Assembly (NCBI GenBank): GCA_947373225.1
Contig: CANBWX010000026.1
Location: forward strand, 1-32,412
DNA from: Flavobacteriaceae bacterium
GTDB lineage: Bacteria; Bacteroidota; Bacteroidia; Flavobacteriales; Flavobacteriaceae
Length of the DNA stretch: 32,412 nt
Reading direction: 5' to 3'
Of this stretch, positions 16,155 to 23,536 are shown piece by piece. Below the pieces are notes generated by a model. It was not told where the DNA came from and ran no database searches. It saw only the letters and a list, made by a program, of their open reading frames with translations. Position numbers and translations under genes: made by a program. Every line of letters begins with the position of its first letter. Positions within the stretch are counted from its first letter, which is position 1.

Positions 16155-17003
16155 ATGAAAATAAATAAATCAATTTTTATAGCTGTTTTTGCTTTACCAA
16201 TGATGATGTTGGCACAAGAACAAAAAGACAGCATTGTACCAAGTAAAGTAAAATTAGAACGTGCAGCTTTCGAAAGCACAACATTAATAGAAAACCAATC
16301 TAATGTTCTTTGGAATAAAGGAACCTTAGAAATGGTAATGAACCACCGTTTTGGTCTTGTTAATGGAACTAATAATATGATTGGAATATGGGATCCTGCT
16401 AATATTAGAATAGGATTGAATTATGCAGTTTGCGACAGAGTTACTGTAGGTTTTGCAACTTCAAAAGACGATAGATTAAATGATTTCAGTCTTAAAGGAG
16501 CAATTTTAAGACAAGGTCGTAATAATACCGGAAGTCTTGTAAGTGTAAGTTATTATGGAGATTTTGCCATAAGCGCTTTACCAACAAGTGATTTTTTACA
16601 TTCAACAGATCGTTACTCCTATTTTAATCAAATAATAATTGCAAGGCGTTTCAACAGAAGTGTTTCCTTTCAAATTGCACCAAGTTTGTCTCATTACAAT
16701 TACGTAGAGGCTCCGGTAAAAAATGACTTGTTTGCAATTGAGGTTGGTGGTCGAGTAAAAATTACTGATTCAGCTTCTATACTTTTAGATTTCAATCAAC
16801 CCTTAAATAAAAATTCATTATACGCTCCAAAAGCTGGAGTTTCACTAGGACTTGAATTCTCAACTGGTTCACATGCTTTTCAATTATTTGTAACAAATTA
16901 CAGAGGTATCGTTCCTCAACAAAGTATTATGTTTAACCAAAATGATTTCTTCAAAGGAGAATTTGCAATTGGATTCAACATTACAAGATTGTGGCATCTA
17001 TAA
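16155..17003 (+). CDS. DUF5777-type outer-membrane beta-barrel protein
   Basis: This 282-residue protein has a signal peptide (MKINKSIFIAVFALPMMMLA, then QEQKD). Its early segment, AFESTTLIENQSNVLWNKG, then LEMVMNHRFGLVNG, with RIGLNYAVCDRVTVGFATSK, matches my recollection of the DUF5777 barrel family. The remainder alternates short polar turns with aromatic strands, and the C-terminus IGFNITRLWHL resembles a final barrel strand. Porin-like function is inferred. Its place directly after two cytochrome lipoproteins and before an Fe-S/NrfD pair makes a porin-cytochrome arrangement worth considering, but no haem site is present in the barrel itself. Confidence 0.75.
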   Translation: MKINKSIFIAVFALPMMMLAQEQKDSIVPSKVKLERAAFESTTLIENQSNVLWNKGTLEMVMNHRFGLVNGTNNMIGIWDPANIRIGLNYAVCDRVTVGFATSKDDRLNDFSLKGAILRQGRNNTGSLVSVSYYGDFAISALPTSDFLHSTDRYSYFNQIIIARRFNRSVSFQIAPSLSHYNYVEAPVKNDLFAIEVGGRVKITDSASILLDFNQPLNKNSLYAPKAGVSLGLEFSTGSHAFQLFVTNYRGIVPQQSIMFNQNDFFKGEFAIGFNITRLWHL

Positions 17004-17049
17004 AATAATATGTTTGCTTAACAATTATATCTAATATTATTTTAGTCAT

Positions 17050-17104
17050 GAATTACACGAATCACTGTGAATTTAAAGATTCAACCTCAGAATTAGTGTA
17101 ATTC
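17050..17104 (+). repeat. 9-bp inverted repeat between the barrel and Tat-protein genes
   Basis: GAATTACAC (17050-17058) is the exact reverse complement of GTGTAATTC (17096-17104), with 37 nt between. It lies in the 158-bp gap between the barrel gene and the 86-residue gene, the only sizeable gap in the cluster. It could be an operator, a weak attenuator or a degenerate dispersed repeat. No U-run follows, so it is not a standard terminator. Confidence 0.45.
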
Positions 17105-17161
17105 TTGACTATTTTCATAAATTAGCAATAGCTTTAGTTTAACATAAATACATAATGATAA

Positions 17162-17422
17162 ATGAAAGATTCAAATCAAAATAAAAAAAATCAGATCAGC
17201 AGAAGAGGATTTTTACCACTACTTGGTGGAGGTTTGCTACTTCCAGTTTTGGGTTTTAGTAAATCAAAACAAGATGATTCTGACGAAAACGAAGAATATC
17301 AAACTTTGCTTAGACCAGACGGAACTGCAGTAAGAGTTAAGAAAAGTGTTTTGGAAAATTCTAAAGTAATTGAAAAAAACATTTCTAATAAATCACTTTT
17401 AGGGTGGTTGAAAAATAAATAA
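17162..17422 (+). CDS. 86-residue Tat-signal small protein of the redox cluster
   Basis: A basic leader is followed by SRRGFLPLLGGGLLLPVLGF (residues 13-32), a twin-arginine motif and hydrophobic stretch, then about 50 mostly charged residues with YQTLLRPDGTAVRVKKSVLE. The next gene's N-terminal region has the same order: basic/hydrophobic leader, GESKSKETEEL, MTTDGHLVQVPVSEVKD. The shared DGxxVxV pattern suggests this protein is a free-standing copy of the N-terminal segment of the Fe-S subunit, or a remnant. It has no cofactor-binding residues. It is 5 nt upstream of the Fe-S gene. A role in assembly or export of the Fe-S subunit is inferred. Confidence 0.75.
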   Translation: MKDSNQNKKNQISRRGFLPLLGGGLLLPVLGFSKSKQDDSDENEEYQTLLRPDGTAVRVKKSVLENSKVIEKNISNKSLLGWLKNK

Positions 17423-17427
17423 TCGAT

Positions 17428-18360
17428 ATGGAAGAGAATAATCAACAATCGAAACGTAAATTTTTTGAAACAGGAATTAAATTCGGCTTAATTGCAACAG
17501 CCGGAACTATACTAGCAACAAAAGTTTTTGGCGAATCAAAATCTAAAGAAACCGAAGAATTAATGACAACTGATGGTCATTTAGTTCAAGTTCCAGTTTC
17601 AGAAGTAAAAGATTTCTCAATTAAACCAAAAGACTATGATCCAAGAGTAGGTTTTCCTGGCAAAAAGTTTGTGATGGTAGTAGATTTGGCAAAATGCAAA
17701 AATGCTAGAAAATGCCAGAATGCCTGTAATAAAGGGCATTATATTACTGGAGATAATGCGTGGCTTAAAATATATAAAATGCAGGAATCTGAAGAAACAG
17801 CTCCTTATTTTATGCCAACTCAATGTCAACATTGCGATAAACCACCTTGTGTAAAAGTTTGTCCAGTTGATGCCACTTTCAAACGTGAAGACGGAATTGT
17901 ATTAATAGATAACGAACGTTGTATTGGTTGTCGTTTTTGCATGGCGGCTTGTCCTTATTCAATTCGAGTTTTCAATTGGAAAGAACCTGAACAAGGCGTA
18001 ATTGCTAATAAAGCAGACTATACCCCAGATTTTTGTGGTGAACCTAGTGTAAAAGGTACTGTTGATAAATGTGACTTCTGTCCTCATCAAATTGTAAAAG
18101 GAGAACTTCCATTTTGTGTAAAAGCTTGTCCTAATGACGTATTTGCTTTCGGAGATATGTATGAAGATGCAGTAACCAATGGTAGCGGAGAAACATTCAA
18201 GTTGAGCAAACTTTTAAAAGACAGAGCTGGTCATCGTTTAATGGAAGGATTAGGAACTGAACCTAGCGTTTTTTACCTACCACCAAGTGGCATTGAAGAT
18301 GATGCTTATGAAAAAGGGCTTGAGAATTACACTGAATTTGAATCAGTTCCTAAAAAATAA
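17428..18360 (+). CDS. DsrO/NrfC-like [4Fe-4S] ferredoxin subunit, Tat-like leader
   Basis: This 310-residue protein starts with a KRKFFETGIKFG leader and hydrophobic stretch (residues 9-35). Cysteine motifs follow in the DmsB/NrfC/DsrO order. Motif I is Cys90-x5-Cys96-x3-Cys100, where the expected second cysteine is Ala93. Motif II is Cys133, 136, 141, 145; motif III Cys165, 168, 171, 175; motif IV Cys215, 218, 230, 234. So three clusters are complete and one has an altered ligand set. It would receive or give electrons to the NrfD-like protein (next gene, 5 nt away) on the periplasmic side. No molybdopterin subunit is adjacent, unlike Dms, Psr, Ttr and similar systems. Confidence 0.9.
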   Translation: MEENNQQSKRKFFETGIKFGLIATAGTILATKVFGESKSKETEELMTTDGHLVQVPVSEVKDFSIKPKDYDPRVGFPGKKFVMVVDLAKCKNARKCQNACNKGHYITGDNAWLKIYKMQESEETAPYFMPTQCQHCDKPPCVKVCPVDATFKREDGIVLIDNERCIGCRFCMAACPYSIRVFNWKEPEQGVIANKADYTPDFCGEPSVKGTVDKCDFCPHQIVKGELPFCVKACPNDVFAFGDMYEDAVTNGSGETFKLSKLLKDRAGHRLMEGLGTEPSVFYLPPSGIEDDAYEKGLENYTEFESVPKK

Positions 18361-18365
18361 TAATT

Positions 18366-19679
18366 ATGAAAGAATATGATAAATTAATACAAGATCTGGC
18401 TCCCAAAAAATTTGGGAAACTAGGTCAAATTTGGGTAGCCTTTTTATTGTTAGTTATTGCATGTGCTTTATATGCGTATTACCAGCAATTAACTAAAGGT
18501 TTAAGCATCACCCATTTAAATGATTATGCACTATGGGGAGTTTATATTTCTAATTTTGTGTTTTTTGTTGCTGTAAGTTTAGTTGGCTCATTAGTAACCG
18601 CAATTTTGCGTTTATCAGGAGCTACTTGGAGTACACCGCTTACAAGAATTGCCGAAGTAATTGCTGTTGCGGCAATCATAATGGCTGGTTTAACTATCAT
18701 TATTGATATGGGACGCCCAGACAGAATTTACAATATCTTTTTACATGGAAGATTACAATCTCCAATTATTTGGGATGTACTTGTAATTTCAACTTATTTA
18801 AGTATTAGCATAATGTTATTGTTTTTCCCTTTATTACCAGACTTTGCAATACTTAAAAAATACTTTGCAGATCAACCTAAATTGAGTAAATGGTATGGAA
18901 AACTTTCGTTAAACTGGACAGGAAGTAAAGAACAAGAAGGTCTTTACAATAAATCTATTAATACCTTGTCGGTTTTGATAATTCCAGTAGCTTTCGGTAT
19001 ACATACCGTGACAGCTTGGCTTTTTGCTACCACTTATAGACCAGGTTGGGATAGTTCTAATTTTGGCCCCTACTTTATTGCTGGTGCCTTTGTTGCTGGT
19101 TCTGGTGCAGTTGTAGTTATTATGTACATATTGAGAAAAGTATATCATTTAGAAGAATATATTACTGAATTGCACTTTGATAAAATGGGAAAATTACTTG
19201 TTTTACTTTGCTTAGTCTACTTATATTTTAATGTAAATGAATATTTAGTTCCTGCTTATAAAACAACAACAGAAGAAGCGGGTCACTTATATTCATTATT
19301 CTTAGGAGATTATGCTTTAATGTTCTGGAGTGCCATTATTGGTGGATTAGTAATTCCAACTATAGCGCTTATTTTCCCACAAGGAAGAAAACCACTACCT
19401 CTATTTATCATCGGTATATTAGTAGTTGTAGGAGCTTGGTGGAAACGTTTTATCATTGTTACACCTACATTGCTACACCCCTTCCTTCCTTTTCAAGGTG
19501 TGCCAAAATCTTGGCATAGTTATTTCCCTTCTGCACTAGAATGGACAATTACTTTTGGAACTTTGGCATCGGCATTGCTAATTATGACACTATTATTTCG
19601 TTACTTGCCAATAATCCCTATACATGAAACTGCCGAAGAAAAAGGTCTATTAGAAACTCATAAAACGGATTCACTATGA
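18366..19679 (+). CDS. NrfD/PsrC-like polytopic quinone-interacting membrane protein
   Basis: This 437-residue protein has about ten membrane segments (e.g. IWVAFLLLVIACALYAYY, YALWGVYISNFVFFVAVSL, LVLLCLVYLYFNVNEYLVP, LFIIGILVVVGAWWKRF). The NrfD hallmarks are SGATWSTPLTRIAEVIAV with IDMGRPDRIYNIFLHGR in the loop, and FGIHTVTAWLFATTYRPGW. The number of TMs and length are closer to the ActC/DsrP-type branch than to the 8-TM PsrC. It exchanges electrons with the quinone pool and pairs with the Fe-S subunit upstream. Its stop overlaps the next gene by 4 nt (ATGA), so those two are coupled. Confidence 0.9.
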   Translation: MKEYDKLIQDLAPKKFGKLGQIWVAFLLLVIACALYAYYQQLTKGLSITHLNDYALWGVYISNFVFFVAVSLVGSLVTAILRLSGATWSTPLTRIAEVIAVAAIIMAGLTIIIDMGRPDRIYNIFLHGRLQSPIIWDVLVISTYLSISIMLLFFPLLPDFAILKKYFADQPKLSKWYGKLSLNWTGSKEQEGLYNKSINTLSVLIIPVAFGIHTVTAWLFATTYRPGWDSSNFGPYFIAGAFVAGSGAVVVIMYILRKVYHLEEYITELHFDKMGKLLVLLCLVYLYFNVNEYLVPAYKTTTEEAGHLYSLFLGDYALMFWSAIIGGLVIPTIALIFPQGRKPLPLFIIGILVVVGAWWKRFIIVTPTLLHPFLPFQGVPKSWHSYFPSALEWTITFGTLASALLIMTLLFRYLPIIPIHETAEEKGLLETHKTDSL

Positions 19680-20545
19680 TACAATCAGTTATAAAAAATT
19701 GCAAATCATTACTTTTAATTTTGACAGTGTTATTTGCCTTTTCTGGAAATAATACTTATGCTCAAAAAGAAAAAAAGAGTGCTAGCCTTTCCATACAGTA
19801 TTCAAAAATAATGAAAGAGTATTCTTTTTTGACTATTAATGCAAAATCAAAAGGGGAGAACGGTTTTGAACCATGCGGAAACCTTAACTTTACGGTTTAC
19901 AAAAAAGATACTACAGGTGTTGTTGCCGATATAAAAATTGGTGAAGTAAAAACAAATAAAGACGGAAAAGCAAAATTTGTTATTCCTGCTAAGTTTGTGG
20001 GACTATCAACTACTTACAAAGTAAAATCGGAAAATGATAAAAAGTATGAAGATGCAGACGAAAGTATTACCATCAAAGATATAAATATTGAAGCTACAAT
20101 CGAAAAAGCAGATAATGACTATACAATCAAAGCTAAATTACTTTCTTCTACAAACACCCCAGTTGCTGAGGAAGCACTGAATATCGGTTTAAAAAGGTTG
20201 TTTGGTAATCTATCCGTTGGTGGAGCAGCTAATTATACCACCGATGCCGATGGAGCTGTTGAAGCAAAAGTTGAAAAAGGATATACTGGATTAAATGGAA
20301 AATTAAACTTTCAGGTCGTTTTACCAGAAAGTGAAAAATATGGTACAGTTATTGCAAATATTAACACAGCTTTTGGTGTACCAATAGTGGATAAATCAAC
20401 ATTTAACGAAAGAACAATGTGGTCTCCACCAACTAAAATACCTTTTTTCTTATTGATAATTCCAAATATACTATTGATTGGAATTTGGTCAATATTAACA
20501 ATTTTACTCTTTAATCTATATAAAATTTACAAATCTAAAAATTAA
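19676..20545 (+). CDS. Periplasmic protein with C-terminal membrane anchor, redox cluster member
   Basis: This 289-residue protein has a signal sequence (SLLLILTVLFAFSGNNTYAQ), then about 220 residues with beta-rich, Ig-like appearance (LTINAKSKGENGFEPCGNL, DADGAVEAKVEKGY). A single C-terminal transmembrane helix (about residues 254-283, PFFLLIIPNILLIGIWSILT) is followed by a basic end. No haem or Fe-S motif is visible; one cysteine (CGN near residue 63). The ATGA overlap with the NrfD gene and the 5-nt distance to the cytochrome gene put it firmly in the operon. It may be a structural or docking subunit of the membrane complex. I do not recognise the family. Confidence 0.8.
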   Translation: MIQSVIKNCKSLLLILTVLFAFSGNNTYAQKEKKSASLSIQYSKIMKEYSFLTINAKSKGENGFEPCGNLNFTVYKKDTTGVVADIKIGEVKTNKDGKAKFVIPAKFVGLSTTYKVKSENDKKYEDADESITIKDINIEATIEKADNDYTIKAKLLSSTNTPVAEEALNIGLKRLFGNLSVGGAANYTTDADGAVEAKVEKGYTGLNGKLNFQVVLPESEKYGTVIANINTAFGVPIVDKSTFNERTMWSPPTKIPFFLLIIPNILLIGIWSILTILLFNLYKIYKSKN

Positions 20546-20550
20546 TTACT

Positions 20551-20958
20551 ATGAGAAATTTAAAATTATTTACAATTGTTGGATTGGCTGCTTTTACACT
20601 GTTATCATTTACAGTATTGGTTCAATCTAAAGTTTGGGAAGTTCCTGCAAAATACAAAAGCATGAAAAATCCAACAAATGCAAAAGACAAAGAAGGAGCT
20701 AATGAAGGAAAAGCATTGTTTGCAAAACAATGTAGCTCATGTCACGGAAAAAAAGGATTAGGAGACGGATCCAAAGCTCCTGAACTTAAAGGAGACATGG
20801 GAGATTTCTCTTCTTCAAAAGCACAAAGCCAAACTGACGGTGAAATTTTCTACAAAATTTCAGAAGGAAGAGCTGATATGCCATCATTCAAGAAAAAAAT
20901 TCCTAATGATGAAGACAGATGGTTAGTTGTAAATTATGTAAGAAGCTTGAAAAAATAA
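20551..20958 (+). CDS. Small c-type cytochrome with N-terminal membrane anchor
   Basis: This 135-residue protein has a hydrophobic N-terminus (LFTIVGLAAFTLLSFTVLV), probably an uncleaved anchor or signal. It has one haem site, CSSCH (residues 61-65), in a standard class I domain (FAKQCSSCHGKKGLGDGSKAPELKGD). The likely sixth ligand is Met110 in RADMPSF, and it ends ERWLVVNYVRSLKK-like helix (actual DRWLVVNYVRSL). It probably carries electrons to or from the NrfD/Fe-S unit, perhaps to a terminal oxidase or reductase elsewhere. It is the last gene before the terminator at 21001. Confidence 0.9.
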   Translation: MRNLKLFTIVGLAAFTLLSFTVLVQSKVWEVPAKYKSMKNPTNAKDKEGANEGKALFAKQCSSCHGKKGLGDGSKAPELKGDMGDFSSSKAQSQTDGEIFYKISEGRADMPSFKKKIPNDEDRWLVVNYVRSLKK

Positions 20959-21000
20959 TTTTCAAAATTTACATTATTTAAACAACAAAAATATAGATTA

Positions 21001-21031
21001 AAAAAGGGCTTGAGCAATCAAGCCCTTTTTT
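21001..21031 (+). terminator. Bidirectional terminator closing the redox cluster
   Basis: AAAAAGGGCTTGA (21001-21013) pairs perfectly with TCAAGCCCTTTTT (21018-21030), with a GCAA tetraloop and T-run. The A-run on the 5' side makes it work in both directions. It lies 42 nt after the cytochrome stop. Confidence 0.9.
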
Positions 21032-21075
21032 AATCTATATTACAAATTTATAGGAACATTTAATTTAAGAACAAA

Positions 21076-21111
21076 AAAATACCGTTTCAACTTTCTTTGA
21101 AACGGTATTTT
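21076..21111 (-). terminator. Terminator for the minus-strand DUF2911 gene (bidirectional)
   Basis: AAAATACCGTTTCAA (21076-21090) pairs with TTGAAACGGTATTTT (21097-21111) over 15 bp with a 6-nt loop, flanked by A- and T-runs. It ends 20 nt before the DUF2911 stop codon and so serves the leftward genes as well as backing up the terminator at 21001. Confidence 0.85.
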
Positions 21112-21131
21112 TTTATACTGATTGCGAGCTT

Positions 21132-21977
21132 TTATTTTTTGCTCCATTCGTCAATACTATCCTTATTCATTTTTATATAATCTTGATTTTTAGCGATTTC
21201 AGCAGCAGCAAGTGATAATTTAGCAGTTTCAATTGCTCCCTTTAAATCCCCTTGTTTTGCCTGAATCAATGATTTTAAACGGTAATAAAAATAAGGTTTG
21301 TCTTTACTCATTTCTAAAGCTTTATCTACATAAGTTCTTGCTTTTGCAATATCTCCATTCGATTGAAATAAATATTGAGCCGATGAAAAATAATCTCCAG
21401 CTGATGGTCCAGATAATGCTTTATCAATACTTGCTATTGTGTTTTTTTGAGTAGGAACTTCAAATTTTATAGCTACCAAGGTTTTCTCCCAAGACAATTC
21501 TAAATAGGCAAAATTAGCATCTAAATTACTGATTCCAATAGTAAAACTTTCTACATTACGATCTAACATTTCAGGTTTTACATTCGTTTTCAAAGCTACT
21601 TTTGTTTCGTCCCAAGTTGCTGGATTTCCCCAATTATCCGTTTTAGAATAAAAAACTATTTCCCATTTATCAGCTCTTGGAGTGGTATAAATAGCATATT
21701 TCCCTTTAGGTAGCGTTTTGCCATCAATAACCACATCATCACTAAATGAAATGGTAGTATTTTCATTCGCTCCTGATCTCCATAATTTCCCGTAAGGAAC
21801 TAAATCACCAATAACAGCTCTTCCTCTAGCACTTGGTCTTGAATAATTAATTTCGACATCAGTCAAGCCTACAACTTGCGTCAAAATAGATCTCGGGCTC
21901 ATTTGTGGCGTCTTTATTTGCGCCTCGATTGCATAATTAGCAATTGTCATTGCTAGAATAAAAATTATTTTTTTCAT
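21132..21977 (-). CDS. DUF2911 domain secreted protein
   Basis: This 281-residue protein has a signal peptide (MKKIIFILAMTIANYAIEA). The DUF2911 domain follows (about residues 20-175) with the hallmarks QVVGLTDVEINYSRPSARGR, GKLWRSGANENTTISF and LPKGKYAIYTTP. The C-terminal 90 residues are helical (YLFQSNGDIAKARTYVDKAL, GDLKGAIETAKLSLAAAE), resembling TPR-like repeats. It is presumably periplasmic. The domain is beta-rich; no catalytic activity is established. It stands alone on the minus strand, 74 bp from the HAD gene. Confidence 0.9.
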   Translation of the reverse strand: MKKIIFILAMTIANYAIEAQIKTPQMSPRSILTQVVGLTDVEINYSRPSARGRAVIGDLVPYGKLWRSGANENTTISFSDDVVIDGKTLPKGKYAIYTTPRADKWEIVFYSKTDNWGNPATWDETKVALKTNVKPEMLDRNVESFTIGISNLDANFAYLELSWEKTLVAIKFEVPTQKNTIASIDKALSGPSAGDYFSSAQYLFQSNGDIAKARTYVDKALEMSKDKPYFYYRLKSLIQAKQGDLKGAIETAKLSLAAAEIAKNQDYIKMNKDSIDEWSKK

Positions 21978-22051
21978 AAAAGAATATTTAGATGATTTTC
22001 CAAAATTACAAATTCAACGAATTATAAATGTTAATTATTGTATAATAGAAA

Positions 22052-22705
22052 TTAGTATTTCAAAATTTTCTCAAAGTTCAACTCGTCAAAATGATTAACG
22101 ACAACGTCAGCCAATGATAAATCCTGCATTTTTGAATGTTCACTATTATAACCTACACAAAAAATACCTGCAGCTTTTGCAGCGATAACTCCATTGGTGC
22201 TATCTTCGATCACGATGCAATTTTCTTTCGGGGAAATTGAGATATCAGCCGAAAATTCGAATATCGCAGGATGCGGTTTCGAATTGGGAAAATCTTCGCC
22301 ACTTACAATATGGGAGAAATATTGATACAATCCGAAACGCTTAAAAACGCGATCAATCGTAACTTTCGAAGCCGATGAAGCCACAATAAGTTCTATTCCG
22401 TTTGCGTGTAAATCCTTAATTAATTTTTCGACACCATCCAGCAAAGTCAAATCTTGTTTATTATCGAAAGCATCGTTAAATAAGTCTCTTTTTCGCTGAA
22501 TTAAATCCTCGACTTCTTGGTCAATAGGAAATAATTCTTTTAGTTTCTGAAAAGTATTTCGGGTCGAAAACCCCATAAACGTGGTAAACATTTCAGGAGT
22601 TACGTTTATATTCAATTCGGCGAAATGTTGAAAATAAGCATAACTATGAACGGGTTCCGTGTCTACAATTACGCCATCCATGTCAAAAATTACTGTTTGT
22701 ATCAT
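22052..22705 (-). CDS. HAD-family phosphatase, beta-phosphoglucomutase-like
   Basis: This 217-residue protein has HAD motif I VIFDMDGVIVDTEP (residues 5-18), an alpha-helical cap region, motif II LIVASSAS, motif III lysine in NSKPHPAIFEFSA, and motif IV CIVIEDSTNGVIAAKAAG. The E instead of D pattern in IEDS is typical of the PGM-like subfamily. It is a cytoplasmic phosphatase or phosphoglucomutase acting on a small sugar phosphate. The substrate cannot be told. It lies in the same direction as tcdA and tatD, 45 bp after tcdA, so may be co-transcribed with them. Confidence 0.85.
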   Translation of the reverse strand: MIQTVIFDMDGVIVDTEPVHSYAYFQHFAELNINVTPEMFTTFMGFSTRNTFQKLKELFPIDQEVEDLIQRKRDLFNDAFDNKQDLTLLDGVEKLIKDLHANGIELIVASSASKVTIDRVFKRFGLYQYFSHIVSGEDFPNSKPHPAIFEFSADISISPKENCIVIEDSTNGVIAAKAAGIFCVGYNSEHSKMQDLSLADVVVNHFDELNFEKILKY

Positions 22706-22750
22706 TTGGGGTGTTGGGTTTTAGTATTTAAAATATAATCTGCAAACTGA

Positions 22751-23467
22751 TTACTCCTTTTTGAGTAAATATCGAATCACCGTTTCTGCTGCATATAAAC
22801 CAAATAAGCCAGGCATATAACTATTTGTTCCATAAAATGATTTCTTATAATTGGATCCATCGGTCATTTTCAAACTTGAATTATCTTGAATTTCCGATGA
22901 GAAAACAACTTTCAACTTGTCGATTTTCACTTCTTTCAAACGACGACGAATTGTTTTTGCCAAAAAGCAATTAACGGTATTCGTAATATCAGCAACCTTA
23001 ACTTTAGAGGCTTCCATCTTCCCTCCTGCTCCCATAGAAGAAATTATTTTTACTCTTTTTCGTTTAGCTGCAATAATCAAATTCAGTTTTGGTGTAATGC
23101 TGTCTATACAATCCAAAACATAATCATATTCGTCTGTGACCACTTCGAAAGCGCGTTCTGGTGATAGAAATTCTCGAATTCTGGTCAATTTCAATTTGGG
23201 ATTAATATCCATTAATCGGTCGCCAATTATTGTTACTTTTGGTTGCCCAATTGTCGAATGTAAAGCAGGTAATTGTCGGTTTATATTTGTAATATCTACA
23301 ATATCTCCATCAACAATCGTCATTTTTCCCACTCCGGCTCTTGCCAAAAATTCGGCAGCAAACGAACCCACGCCACCAAGTCCTACGACTAAAACATTGG
23401 CATTTTTTAATTTCTGTAATCCTTCGGCTTTAAATAAAAGTTCCGCTCTTTCTGTCCATTCTCCCAT
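22751..23467 (-). CDS. tcdA: tRNA threonylcarbamoyladenosine dehydratase (TcdA/CsdL-like)
   Basis: This 238-residue E1-like protein starts MGEWTERAELLFKAEGLQKL. It has the nucleotide-binding GLGGVGSFAAEFLARAG (residues 29-45), the VDGDIVDITNINRQL motif and YDYVLDCIDSITPKLNLI, then GAGGKMEASKVKVADI. TcdA cyclises t6A37 to ct6A in tRNAs reading ANN codons, using ATP, in the cytoplasm. Length and layout fit the bacterial family. Downstream, the HAD gene follows in the same direction. Between it and tatD lies a copy of a dispersed repeat (23471-23500). Confidence 0.9.
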   Translation of the reverse strand: MGEWTERAELLFKAEGLQKLKNANVLVVGLGGVGSFAAEFLARAGVGKMTIVDGDIVDITNINRQLPALHSTIGQPKVTIIGDRLMDINPKLKLTRIREFLSPERAFEVVTDEYDYVLDCIDSITPKLNLIIAAKRKRVKIISSMGAGGKMEASKVKVADITNTVNCFLAKTIRRRLKEVKIDKLKVVFSSEIQDNSSLKMTDGSNYKKSFYGTNSYMPGLFGLYAAETVIRYLLKKE

Positions 23468-23470
23468 ATT

Positions 23471-23500
23471 GTCAATGCGAGGCGAAGCAATCTCGTCCTC
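23471..23500. repeat. Dispersed GTCAATGCGAGG/GAAGCAATCTC repeat copy
   Basis: GTCAATGCGAGGCGAAGCAA followed by TCTCGTCCTC lies between tatD and tcdA. It resembles a short palindromic repeat word (cgTCATTGCGAGGnnnGAAGCAATCTC) seen between genes in many bacteria, including Bacteroidota. Internal complementarity is partial (GCGAGG versus CTTCGC). I infer a dispersed element; the genome-wide copy number cannot be seen. Confidence 0.5.
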
Positions 23501-23536
23501 CTTTTTAAAAATTCAACGTTCGTTATTCAAAATTCT

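Noticed and set aside
14621..20958. nos or nrf operon
   Set aside because: There is no NosZ, NosD, NosL or pentahaem NrfA; the Fe-S and NrfD proteins alone do not show nitrite or N2O reduction.
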